Shown here one piece after another: positions 36,161-43,531 of a stretch of DNA of 64,000 nucleotides (position 1 is its first letter; every line of letters begins with the position of its first letter). The translations under genes were made by a program, and so were the position numbers. Source of the DNA: Nocardioides marinus (lineage in GTDB: Bacteria; Actinomycetota; Actinomycetes; Propionibacteriales; Nocardioidaceae); assembly GCF_013408145.1 (NCBI RefSeq), contig NZ_JACBZI010000001.1, positions 1,719,501 through 1,783,500 on the forward strand, read 5' to 3'. Under the pieces are notes generated by a model. It was given only the letters and a program-made list of their open reading frames with translations. It was not told the origin of the DNA and searched no databases.

Positions 36161-38362
36161 GTGAGCCCCACCGACGGCTACGACCCCCAGGAGCACGCCG
36201 AGCAGATCGAGGCCGTGCGTGCCGTCGCTCGCGAGGCGCTCGAGCGCGAGGCCGACTGGTCCGCGCTCGCGCAGGCGGGCCTGCTGGGCCTCGGGGTGCC
36301 CGAGGAGCACGGTGGCGACGGGCTCGGGCTGCTGGAGGTCGGCGTCCTGCTGCGCGAGGCCGGTGCCCGCGCACGGCACCTGCCGTTGTGGGAGACGCTC
36401 GTCTGCGGGGGACTGGTGCTCGCCGCCCACGGCTCCGACGCCCAGCGCAAGGAGCTCCTGCCCGGCGTCGTCAGCGGCGAGGTCGTCCTGACCCCGGCGT
36501 TGAGAGAGGTCGGCACGGGACTCACCGCGGCTCCCGCCACGACGTACGCCGACGGGCGGGTCACCGGGCGCAAGATCGCGGTCAGCCACGCGGCCGACGC
36601 GGCGCGGCTGCTCGTCACGGCCCGCGACGGGGACCGCACGGTGGTCGCCCTGGTCGACCCGGAGGGCCCCGGGGTCCGCCTGGAGGCCTCGCCCACCTCG
36701 GCTCGCATCGACCGGCACACGGTCGTCCTCGAGGACGCGCCCGCCGACCTGCTGGAGGGTGACGCGGCCCGGACGCTCGTCGACCACGCGGTCGCCGGCC
36801 TGTGCCTCATCGGCGCCGGACTCCTCGCCGGTGCCCGCGACCTCACGGCCGACTACGTCAAGGGACGCACCCAGTTCGGGCGCTCGCTGGCGCAGTTCCA
36901 GGCGGTGGCCATGCAGGTGGCGGACGTCTACATCGCCTCGCGCACGACCGACCTGGCCGCCGACAACGCGGCCTGGCGGGTCGCCGAGGGGCTCGACGCC
37001 TCCGACGACCTGTCGGTGGCGGCGTACTGGCTGTGCCAGGAGGGCCCGAAGGCGCTGCGCACCTGCCACCACCTGCACGGCGGCATGGGGGTCGACGAGA
37101 CCTACCCGCTGCACCACTACTTCTCCTGGGTCACCGACCTGGTCCACGACCTCGACACGGTGGCGGCCGCGGTGCCGGTCGAGAGCGCCGACTCCAAGAA
37201 CCTCGAGCTCACCGAGGCCCAGCGGGCGCTGAAGGCGGAGGTCCGGGCGTACTTCTCCGGGCTCGCCGCCGAGAACGAGCACCGCGACTCGATGGCCGAC
37301 GGCGCCCGCGACCGGCACGGCGAGACCTACCAGCGGGTGATCCGGCAGATGGGCGCCGACGGCTGGATGGGCGTCGGCTGGCCGACGGAGTACGGCGGTC
37401 GCGGGCTCGGCGAGGTGGAGCAGACGATCTTCGCCAACGAGGCCCAGTGGGCCGACGTGCACCTGCCGGCCGTGACCCTGCAGACCGTCGGGCCGACCCT
37501 CATCCGCTACGGCACGCAGAAGCAGAAGGACATGTTCCTCTCGCGGATCCTCGAGGGCGACGTGCACTTCGCGATCGGCTACTCCGAGCCCGACGCCGGC
37601 ACCGACCTGGCCTCGCTGCGCACGACCGCGCGGCGCGACGGCGACCACTACGTGGTGAACGGCCAGAAGCTGTGGACCACCGGCGGCCACCAGGCCGACT
37701 ACCTGTGGCTCGCGGTGCGCACCGACCCCGACGCGCCCAAGCACAAGGGGATCTCGATCCTCATCGTCGACACGTCGGACCCGGGCTACTCCTGGACCCC
37801 GATCATCACCGCCGACGGCTCGCACCACGTGAACGCGACGTACTTCAACGACGTGCGGGTGCCGGTCGACATGCTGGTCGGCGAGGAGAACCAGGGCTGG
37901 AAGCTGATCACCACCCAGCTCAACCACGAGCGCGTGATGCTCGGGCCCGCCGGCCGCATCGAGGGCCTGCGCGACAAGGTCGCCGGTTGGCTGGCCGAGC
38001 GCGACCTGCTCGACCGGCCGGACGTCCGGGAGGTCCTGGGCCGGGTGACGGCCGCCTTCCGCGTCAACGAGCTGCTGAACTGGGAGGTGGCCCGGGCGGC
38101 CGCGACGGGGGAGCTCTCGGTCGCCGACGCGTCCTCGTCGAAGGTCTTCGCCGCCGACCAGGTCCAGCACCTCTCCGCAGACCTCGTCGGGCTCGTGCAC
38201 CGCTACGGGGATCCGGGAGAACCCGCGACGGGACGGCTGCTGGCCTACCTCGACGCCCAGGCGAAGCGGAACCTCGTGCTCACCTTCGGCGGCGGCGTCC
38301 AGGAGGTCCAGCGCGAGCTGATCGGGATGTTCGGGCTGCAGATGCCCCGGGTGCCCCGATGA
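36161..38362 (+). CDS. Fused acyl-CoA dehydrogenase of the igr operon (FadE28-FadE29/ChsE1-ChsE2 type)
   Basis: 733 residues with two dehydrogenase modules. The first, about 1-345, has KGRTQFGRSLAQFQAVAMQ and HHLHGGMGVDETYPLHHYF. After a short linker, the second has GWPTEYGGRGL, YSEPDAGTDLASLRT, NGQKLWTTGGHQADY and GQTPKHKG-like PDAPKHKGIS. In M. tuberculosis fadE28 (about 339 aa) and fadE29 (about 387 aa) are separate genes whose products form an alpha2beta2 enzyme for the 2'-propanoate side chain; the module sizes here match those two in order. GTG 36161 has GAGGGAGA just upstream. ATGA overlap with the next gene. Assignment rests on operon context and domain sizes. Confidence 0.83.
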   Translation: MSPTDGYDPQEHAEQIEAVRAVAREALEREADWSALAQAGLLGLGVPEEHGGDGLGLLEVGVLLREAGARARHLPLWETLVCGGLVLAAHGSDAQRKELLPGVVSGEVVLTPALREVGTGLTAAPATTYADGRVTGRKIAVSHAADAARLLVTARDGDRTVVALVDPEGPGVRLEASPTSARIDRHTVVLEDAPADLLEGDAARTLVDHAVAGLCLIGAGLLAGARDLTADYVKGRTQFGRSLAQFQAVAMQVADVYIASRTTDLAADNAAWRVAEGLDASDDLSVAAYWLCQEGPKALRTCHHLHGGMGVDETYPLHHYFSWVTDLVHDLDTVAAAVPVESADSKNLELTEAQRALKAEVRAYFSGLAAENEHRDSMADGARDRHGETYQRVIRQMGADGWMGVGWPTEYGGRGLGEVEQTIFANEAQWADVHLPAVTLQTVGPTLIRYGTQKQKDMFLSRILEGDVHFAIGYSEPDAGTDLASLRTTARRDGDHYVVNGQKLWTTGGHQADYLWLAVRTDPDAPKHKGISILIVDTSDPGYSWTPIITADGSHHVNATYFNDVRVPVDMLVGEENQGWKLITTQLNHERVMLGPAGRIEGLRDKVAGWLAERDLLDRPDVREVLGRVTAAFRVNELLNWEVARAAATGELSVADASSSKVFAADQVQHLSADLVGLVHRYGDPGEPATGRLLAYLDAQAKRNLVLTFGGGVQEVQRELIGMFGLQMPRVPR

Positions 38363-38961
38363 GCGGCGAGAAGGTGGTCGAGCAGGGAGCGCAGCGACCG
38401 GGCGTCGAGACCCCCGAGCTCTTCGGCGTGGAGCCGGCCGTCCACGAGAAGGTCCTGGCCGAGGCCGAGCGGATCAAGGCGCTGGGCGAGGCCGCCGAGC
38501 GCGAGGCGCGCGACCCAGTCAACCAGCCGACGATCAACAACTGGCTCGAGGCGATGGGCAACACCGACCCGCGCTGGCAGGCCGGTGAGGCACCGCCGTC
38601 GATGGCGCAGGTGTGGACGATGTACGGCCTCGGCGGCAAGCCACCGGCCGACGACCCGCTGCACGGGATGATGGGCGTGCTCACCGAGGCCGGGTTCACC
38701 GCCGTGCTGGGCACCAACTGCGAGCAGGAGTACCTCCGCACGCTGCGGGTCGGCGAGCAGGTCCGCGTGACCACCGCGCTCGACTCGGTGGTCGGCCCCA
38801 AGCGCACCGGCATGGGCGTGGGGTACTTCGTGACCTCTCGCAACACCTGGTACGTCACCCGCCCAGATGGAACCAGTGAGGTGGTGGCGACGATGCTGTT
38901 CCGGGTGCTGAAGTTCATCCCCCGACGTCCGTCGGTCGAGCCTGTCGAGACCAGCGCATGA
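38359..38961 (+). CDS. chsH2: MaoC-like subunit, ChsH2 N-terminal-domain type, as a separate gene
   Basis: 200 residues with a hot-dog fold like the N-terminal half of ChsH2 (Rv3542c). The site equivalent to the hydratase motif reads AMGNTDPRW, with no catalytic His, consistent with the known non-catalytic role of ChsH2 in the ChsH1-ChsH2 enoyl-CoA hydratase. In M. tuberculosis this domain is fused to a DUF35 domain; here the DUF35 is the next gene. The last 12 residues (RRPSVEPVETSA) come from a dispersed repeat at 38930-38952. Four-base ATGA overlaps lie on both sides. Confidence 0.83.
   Translation: MSGEKVVEQGAQRPGVETPELFGVEPAVHEKVLAEAERIKALGEAAEREARDPVNQPTINNWLEAMGNTDPRWQAGEAPPSMAQVWTMYGLGGKPPADDPLHGMMGVLTEAGFTAVLGTNCEQEYLRTLRVGEQVRVTTALDSVVGPKRTGMGVGYFVTSRNTWYVTRPDGTSEVVATMLFRVLKFIPRRPSVEPVETSA
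38930..38952. repeat. Dispersed GTCGAGCCTGTCGAGACC-type repeat inside coding sequence
   Basis: The segment CGGTCGAGCCTGTCGAGACC is an imperfect palindrome. I recognise it as a short element common in high-GC actinobacterial genomes, where it often forms the 3' end of genes and is translated as SVEPVETS. Here it encodes the tail of the ChsH2-like protein. Confidence 0.55.
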
Positions 38962-39359
38962 GCGGCGTCCTGCGCCCGCAGCACAACCGCGACACGGCGT
39001 ACTTCTGGGAGGGGACGGCGGCCGGCGAGCTGCGCCTGCAGACGTGCAACGCCTGCGGCGCGCTGCGGCACCCACCGGGGCCGGCGTGCCCCGACTGCGG
39101 TGCCCTGGACCGCGGTCACGTCGTGGCCTCCGGGGACGGCGAGATCTTCTCCTGGGTGGTCCACCGTCACCCGCAGGTGCCCGGGCGGCAGACGCCGTTC
39201 GTCATCGCCCTGGTGACGCTGGCCGAGGGCCCCCGGGTGCTCGGCGAGCTGCTCGGGGTGGACCCGGACACCACCGACGACCTGATCGGCGCCGCCGTGC
39301 GCATCGACTTCCAGCACGTCGACGACGAGCTGACGCTGCCCGTGTGGAGGCTGGCATGA
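38958..39359 (+). CDS. DUF35 OB-fold zinc-ribbon protein, ChsH2 C-terminal-domain type
   Basis: 133 residues. The N-terminal helix and zinc ribbon (four cysteines in CNACGALRHPPGPACPDCG) are followed by an OB-fold (GEIFSWVVHRHPQVPGRQTPFVIALV). In the igr system the DUF35 domain of ChsH2 docks the aldolase Ltp2 onto the hydratase. Here it is a stand-alone gene with ATGA overlaps to the MaoC gene before and the chsH1 gene after, so fission kept the operon order. Confidence 0.86.
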   Translation: MSGVLRPQHNRDTAYFWEGTAAGELRLQTCNACGALRHPPGPACPDCGALDRGHVVASGDGEIFSWVVHRHPQVPGRQTPFVIALVTLAEGPRVLGELLGVDPDTTDDLIGAAVRIDFQHVDDELTLPVWRLA

Positions 39360-39784
39360 GCACGACCGGTACTGCTGTCCTGGCCGACGTGATGGTCCCG
39401 GGGGCGACGCTCCCGGAGTGGAGCATCCCGCTCACCCCGACCGTGATCGTGTCGACGGCGATCGCGACGCGTGACTTCCAGGACGTCCACCACGACCGTG
39501 ACGTCGCCCAGGCGGCCGGGTCGAAGGACGTCTTCATGAACATCCTGACCTCGACGGCCTACGTCGAGCGCTACGTCAACGACTGGGTCCGAGAGCAGAC
39601 CGGCGACGGTGCGGTCGTCCGCGGCATCGCGATCCGGCTCGGCGCCCCGGCGTACCCCTACGACACGCTGACCTTCACCGGCTCGGTGGAGTCGGTCGAG
39701 GACGGCGTCGCGGTGCTGAAGGTGACCGGTTCGGTGTCACTGGGCGACCACGTGATCGGCACCGTGAAGGTGGCGGTGGCATGA
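39356..39784 (+). CDS. chsH1: MaoC-like enoyl-CoA hydratase subunit ChsH1
   Basis: 142 residues, single hot-dog domain. The hydratase-2 motif is intact in IATRDFQDVHHDRDVAQAAG (Asp and His present), so this subunit should carry the catalytic residues of the ChsH1-ChsH2 heteromer that hydrates the steroid 17(20)-enoyl-CoA. Context is the same as Rv3541c in the igr operon. ATGA overlaps on both sides. Confidence 0.87.
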   Translation: MSTTGTAVLADVMVPGATLPEWSIPLTPTVIVSTAIATRDFQDVHHDRDVAQAAGSKDVFMNILTSTAYVERYVNDWVREQTGDGAVVRGIAIRLGAPAYPYDTLTFTGSVESVEDGVAVLKVTGSVSLGDHVIGTVKVAVA

Positions 39785-40950
39785 CGCTCTCGAACCGCGC
39801 CGCCATCGTCGGCATCGGCGCCACGGAGTTCTCCAAGGAGTCCGGTCGCTCGGAGCTGCAGCTGGCCGTCGAGGCGATCGGCCACGCGCTGCGTGACTGC
39901 GGCATCGCCCCGTCGGAGGTCGACGGGCTGACCACCTTCACCATGGACAACAACTCCGAGATCGCGGTCGCCCGTGAGCTCGGCATGGGCGAGCTGCGCT
40001 TCTTCAGCCGGGTCAACTACGGCGGGGGAGCGGCCTGCGGCACGATCCAGCAGGCCGCCATGGCGGTCGCGACCGGCGTCGCCGACGTGGTGGTGGCCTA
40101 CCGGGCCTTCAACGAGCGCTCCGGCATGCGCTTCGGCCAGGTGTCCTCGTGGGCCAACGCCCAGGTCAACACCAACGGTCTCGACAACGCCTGGTCCTAC
40201 CCGATGGGGCTCTCGACACCCGCGGGCACGGTAGCGATGCAGGCACGGCGCTACATGCACGAGTACGGCGCCACGTCGGAGGACTTCGGCCGGGTGGCCG
40301 TGGCCGACCGCCGGCACGCCGCCACCAACCCCGAGGCGTTCTTCTTCGGCAAGCCGATCAGCCTCGAGGACCACCAGGCCTCCCGGATGATCGTCGACCC
40401 GCTGCACCTGCTCGACTGCTGCCAGGAGACCGACGGCGGGCAGGCCTTCGTCGTCGTGTCGGCCGAGCGGGCCGCGGACCTAGCCTCGACCCCGGCGTAC
40501 GTCACGGCGGCGGCGCAGGGGTCGGGCACCGACCAGTTCGTGATGACGTCGTACTACCGCGACGACATCGGCATCCCCGAGATCGGCGTGGTGGGCCGGG
40601 AGCTGTGGCGCCAGTCCGGGCTGGCGCCCGACGACATGCCGATGGCGATCCTCTACGACCACTTCACGCCCTACGTGCTGATGCAGCTCGAGGAGCTCGG
40701 CTTCTGCGCCCGCGGCGAGGCCAAGGACTTCGTGAAGGACGGTGCGATCGAGGTGGGCGGTCGACTGCCGCTCAACACCCACGGCGGCCAGCTGGGCGAG
40801 GCCTACCTGCACGGCATGAACGGCATCGCCGAGGCGGTGCGGCAGATCCGCGGCACCTCGGTGAACCCGGTCTCGCTGGACGACAGGCCGCACGTCCTGG
40901 TCACCGCCGGCACGGGCGTGCCGACGTCCGGGCTGATCCTGTCGCGGTAG
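39781..40950 (+). CDS. ltp2: Thiolase-fold steroid side-chain aldolase Ltp2
   Basis: 389 residues of the thiolase superfamily, non-condensing SCP-x/Ltp type. AAIVGIGATEFSKESGRSE, NYGGGAACGTIQQAA and PLNTHGGQLGEAYLHGMNG are typical of the group. Ltp2 performs the retro-aldol cleavage that removes the last three side-chain carbons as propionyl-CoA, giving androst-4-ene-3,17-dione-type ketones. It follows chsH1 with a four-base overlap, as in the igr operon. Confidence 0.89.
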   Translation: MTLSNRAAIVGIGATEFSKESGRSELQLAVEAIGHALRDCGIAPSEVDGLTTFTMDNNSEIAVARELGMGELRFFSRVNYGGGAACGTIQQAAMAVATGVADVVVAYRAFNERSGMRFGQVSSWANAQVNTNGLDNAWSYPMGLSTPAGTVAMQARRYMHEYGATSEDFGRVAVADRRHAATNPEAFFFGKPISLEDHQASRMIVDPLHLLDCCQETDGGQAFVVVSAERAADLASTPAYVTAAAQGSGTDQFVMTSYYRDDIGIPEIGVVGRELWRQSGLAPDDMPMAILYDHFTPYVLMQLEELGFCARGEAKDFVKDGAIEVGGRLPLNTHGGQLGEAYLHGMNGIAEAVRQIRGTSVNPVSLDDRPHVLVTAGTGVPTSGLILSR

Positions 40951-40954
40951 CACG

Positions 40955-41938
40955 GTGGTCGATCAGCGAGCGGGTGTCGAGATCGCCCGGACCCCCGACG
41001 ACCGCTTCGCCGACCTGCCGGGCTGGTCGTGGGAGCCGACGTACGTCGAGGTCGACGCCGGGGACGGGTCCGGGCCGCTGCGGATGGCGTGTGTCGACGT
41101 GGGCCCGCGGGACGCGCCGACGGTGCTGCTGCTGCACGGGCAGCCGACGTGGGGCTACCTCTACCGGCACGTCATCGACGTCCTGGTCGAGGGCGGCATG
41201 CGGGTGGTGGCGCCGGACAACATCGGGTTCGGGCGCTCGGACAAGCCGACCTCGCGCTACGACTACACGCTCGAGCGGTTCGTGGGGTGGACGCGGTCGT
41301 TCGTCGAGGCCCTCGACCTGCGCGACGTGACTCTCGTCTGCCAGGACTGGGGTGGCCCCATCGGGCTGTCGGCGCTGGCCGCGGACCCCGATCGGTACAC
41401 CGCGGTGGTGGCCGCCAACACGATCCTGCACACGGCCTCGCCGGAGCTGGCGAACCGGTTGACCTGGCCGGTGCACGGGGTGGGGGAGTCGCACGTGCTG
41501 CTGGAGCAGGGCCTGCTGGACTACCTGCTGCACACCCAGCGGGCGCCGAACCTGCGGGCCTCGGACTTCGTGGCCGGTGGGTGCGCGGTGATGCCGTCGC
41601 CAGAGGTGCTGCGTGCCTACGACGCGCCCTTCCCGGCCGAGGAGCACACGGCGGGGCTGCGTCAGATGACCGCGCTGCTGCCGCTGACGAGGAACGACGT
41701 CGGTGCCCGGCTCGGGCGGCGGACGATGCGGTTCCTGTCGACCTGGGAGAAGCCGTTCCTCACCTGCTACTCCGACGGTGACCCGGCCACGCGTGGCTGG
41801 GAGTCGGTGTTCGCCGAGCACGTCCCGGGCGCGGCCGGTCAGGAGCACCGGACGCTCGAGGGGGCCGGCCACTTCCTCCAGGAGGACGCCGGTGCCGAGC
41901 TGGGCCGGGCGGTCCTCGGGCTGGTGCCCGGCTCGTAG
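40955..41938 (+). CDS. Haloalkane-dehalogenase-like alpha/beta hydrolase
   Basis: 327 residues. HGQPTWGYLYRHVI corresponds to the HGxPTW motif of haloalkane dehalogenases, CQDWGGPIGL has Asp followed by Trp in the nucleophile position, GDPATRG may hold the acid and GAGHFLQED the catalytic His. The Asp nucleophile argues for halide or epoxide-type chemistry rather than Ser esterase chemistry. GTG start lies four bases after the ltp2 stop, so it is probably in the same operon. That is unusual for igr operons as I know them; substrate unknown. Confidence 0.83.
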   Translation: MVDQRAGVEIARTPDDRFADLPGWSWEPTYVEVDAGDGSGPLRMACVDVGPRDAPTVLLLHGQPTWGYLYRHVIDVLVEGGMRVVAPDNIGFGRSDKPTSRYDYTLERFVGWTRSFVEALDLRDVTLVCQDWGGPIGLSALAADPDRYTAVVAANTILHTASPELANRLTWPVHGVGESHVLLEQGLLDYLLHTQRAPNLRASDFVAGGCAVMPSPEVLRAYDAPFPAEEHTAGLRQMTALLPLTRNDVGARLGRRTMRFLSTWEKPFLTCYSDGDPATRGWESVFAEHVPGAAGQEHRTLEGAGHFLQEDAGAELGRAVLGLVPGS

Positions 41939-41947
41939 GCTCACGGC

Positions 41948-42400
41948 GTGACCGACCACGCCCGGGTCAGCGCCCTCCACGTCGCGAAGGCGACCCGACT
42001 GCCGATGCGCGCGGTCGACCGGGTCGAGGTCGAGACCGGTCGCGGGATCGTCGGGGACCGCTACCACGGCACCAAGCACCGGCACGTGACGGTGCAGAGC
42101 CAGGAAGCGCTCGACGAGGCGGCCGAGGCCTACGGCCGTCCGGTGCCGGTTGAGCTGACCCGGCGCAACGTGACGATCAGCGGTGCGGCGGTGCCGCGCA
42201 CGCCCGGGGCGCGACTGCGGCTCGGCCCGGTGCTGCTGGAGGTGGTGCGGGTCGCCGCACCGTGCAAGCTGCTCGACGACACCATCGGCCCGGGCGCCCA
42301 GGAGGCGCTGCGGCGTCGGGCCGGCTCGGTGTGTCGCGTGCTGGAGGGTGGCGAGGTGGAACTCGGGGCGGAGTACGCCGTCGAGCACGACCCGGCGTAG
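41948..42400 (+). CDS. MOSC-domain protein
   Basis: 150 residues. GRGIVGDRYHGTKHRHVTVQS and VELTRRNVTISG are MOSC-like, and the conserved Cys is in VAAPCKLLDD. MOSC domains transfer sulfur or bind molybdopterin in enzymes such as molybdenum cofactor sulfurases. GTG start; TAGGCT at 41937-41942 is a possible -10 that would give a nearly leaderless transcript, so it may be independent of the igr operon. Confidence 0.85.
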   Translation: MTDHARVSALHVAKATRLPMRAVDRVEVETGRGIVGDRYHGTKHRHVTVQSQEALDEAAEAYGRPVPVELTRRNVTISGAAVPRTPGARLRLGPVLLEVVRVAAPCKLLDDTIGPGAQEALRRRAGSVCRVLEGGEVELGAEYAVEHDPA

Positions 42401-42414
42401 GGGCCGGGCTCAGT

Positions 42415-42453
42415 GGCCGGGCGTGGGGGCCGGGCGTGGGGGCCGGGCGTGGG
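42415..42453. repeat. Three perfect 13-base tandem repeats
   Basis: The unit GGCCGGGCGTGGG is repeated exactly at 42415, 42428 and 42441, filling the gap between the stops of the MOSC gene and the facing membrane protein gene. Confidence 0.9.
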
Positions 42454-42455
42454 CC

Positions 42456-42866
42456 TCAGGCGCGCCCGCCGGCCAGCGCCGGTGAAACGGCTGTCCTCCG
42501 GGCGGCCGCCCAGCGGCGTACGCGGGAGGCGGCGCGGGTGAACCAGTCGTCGTCACCGTCGGCGCGCAGCTGGCGGTAGGTGTAGGCCCAGCCCGCGAGC
42601 GCCGCCGGCACCAGGACGAGTGCGAGCGGCTGCAGCAACGCCAGTGAGCGCAGCGTCGTCATCACCACGAAGACCAGACCCGGCCAGCACGCCGCGCGCT
42701 GGATGGTGGCCCAGGTGTAGCGCGGGCGGGAGCCGCGGACGGCGGACCGACGGATCAGGCCGCCGATGAGGAAGATCCCGAAGGCCAGGTCGAGCGCCAG
42801 GCGCACGCCGAGGAAGACCGGGGAGGTCACGGCCTCGGTCGGCACGAGCGACTCGACGAGTGGCAT
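42456..42866 (-). CDS. Small membrane protein of unknown function
   Basis: 136 residues from an ATG at 42866. Three or four hydrophobic segments are visible (PVFLGVRLALDLAFGIFLIGGLI, AACWPGLVFVVMTTL, LALVLVPAALAGWAYTY), then a basic C-terminal tail. I do not recognise a family. It converges on the MOSC gene. The neighbouring divergent gene at 42981 also encodes a small membrane protein. Confidence 0.65.
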   Translation of the reverse strand: MPLVESLVPTEAVTSPVFLGVRLALDLAFGIFLIGGLIRRSAVRGSRPRYTWATIQRAACWPGLVFVVMTTLRSLALLQPLALVLVPAALAGWAYTYRQLRADGDDDWFTRAASRVRRWAAARRTAVSPALAGGRA

Positions 42867-42980
42867 GACACCGATGATGCCCGGCGCCGGCGGTCTGCGA
42901 CAGCGCCCCGGGGCGTGAAGGTTCCGTCTGGAGGGTTTGGTCCTCACCACCAGCGAGCAATCCTGGAGGAGGGGAACACC

Positions 42981-43430
42981 ATGACGACTCTGATCCACAG
43001 CCGCCGCACCTCCGGTCACGGAGGGGCTGCCACGAGCCTGCGGGCAGAGCTGGCCAGCGCCGGCGCCGACGTGGTGGGTCAGGCCCGCTCGTCGGGAGCC
43101 GCGCTTCGCCGCCACTCGCCGTGGGTGCGGCTCGTGGTCGCGCTCTGGACGATCGCCATCGTCGGGGACGGGCTGACCACCGTGCTGATGATGGGCACCG
43201 GTCGCTTCGAGGAGGCCAACGGCGCGGCCGCGTTCTTCATGGGGCTGGTCGGGGTCGCCGGCTGGGTGCTGATCTCCGGCCTGCTCTGCGTGGCGCTGGC
43301 GTCGTTGACCCTGTCGCGCCCGCGGACGACGTACGCCTGGACGGCCGCCACCGTGGCCCTGATGGTCTGCCTGGGCAAGCTCTGGACGACCGCCAGCAAC
43401 GCGTTGCTCTGGGCCAACGCCACCGCCTGA
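42981..43430 (+). CDS. Small membrane protein of unknown function
   Basis: 149 residues. A Ser/Gly-rich N-terminus of about 50 residues is followed by three TM segments (LVVALWTIAIVGDGLTTVLMM, AFFMGLVGVAGWVLISGLLC, TYAWTAATVALMVCLGKLW). GGAGGAGGGG lies six bases before the ATG, a strong site. The combination DGLTTV and NGAAAFFM near the first loop occurs in DUF5658-like actinobacterial proteins, but I cannot confirm that. Confidence 0.68.
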   Translation: MTTLIHSRRTSGHGGAATSLRAELASAGADVVGQARSSGAALRRHSPWVRLVVALWTIAIVGDGLTTVLMMGTGRFEEANGAAAFFMGLVGVAGWVLISGLLCVALASLTLSRPRTTYAWTAATVALMVCLGKLWTTASNALLWANATA

Positions 43431-43453
43431 CGCTCCGGGGACAGCCGCAACGC

Positions 43454-43485
43454 GTCGAGCCGGCGTATTGATACGCCGGTTCGGC
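43454..43485. terminator. Stem-loop, first of a duplicated pair
   Basis: CCGGCGTAT (43460-43468) pairs perfectly with ATACGCCGG (43471-43479), and the stem extends outward with wobble pairs. It lies between facing genes and probably ends transcription in either direction. No T-run follows. Confidence 0.6.
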
Positions 43486-43498
43486 GGGGGCGGTGGGT

Positions 43499-43526
43499 CG
43501 AGCCGGCGTATTGATGCGCCGGCTCG
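43499..43526. terminator. Stem-loop, second of a duplicated pair
   Basis: CGAGCCGGCG (43499-43508) pairs perfectly with CGCCGGCTCG (43517-43526). It is a near-copy of the hairpin at 43454-43485 and abuts the stop of the UvrA-like gene. Confidence 0.62.
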
Positions 43527-43531
43527 GCGGG

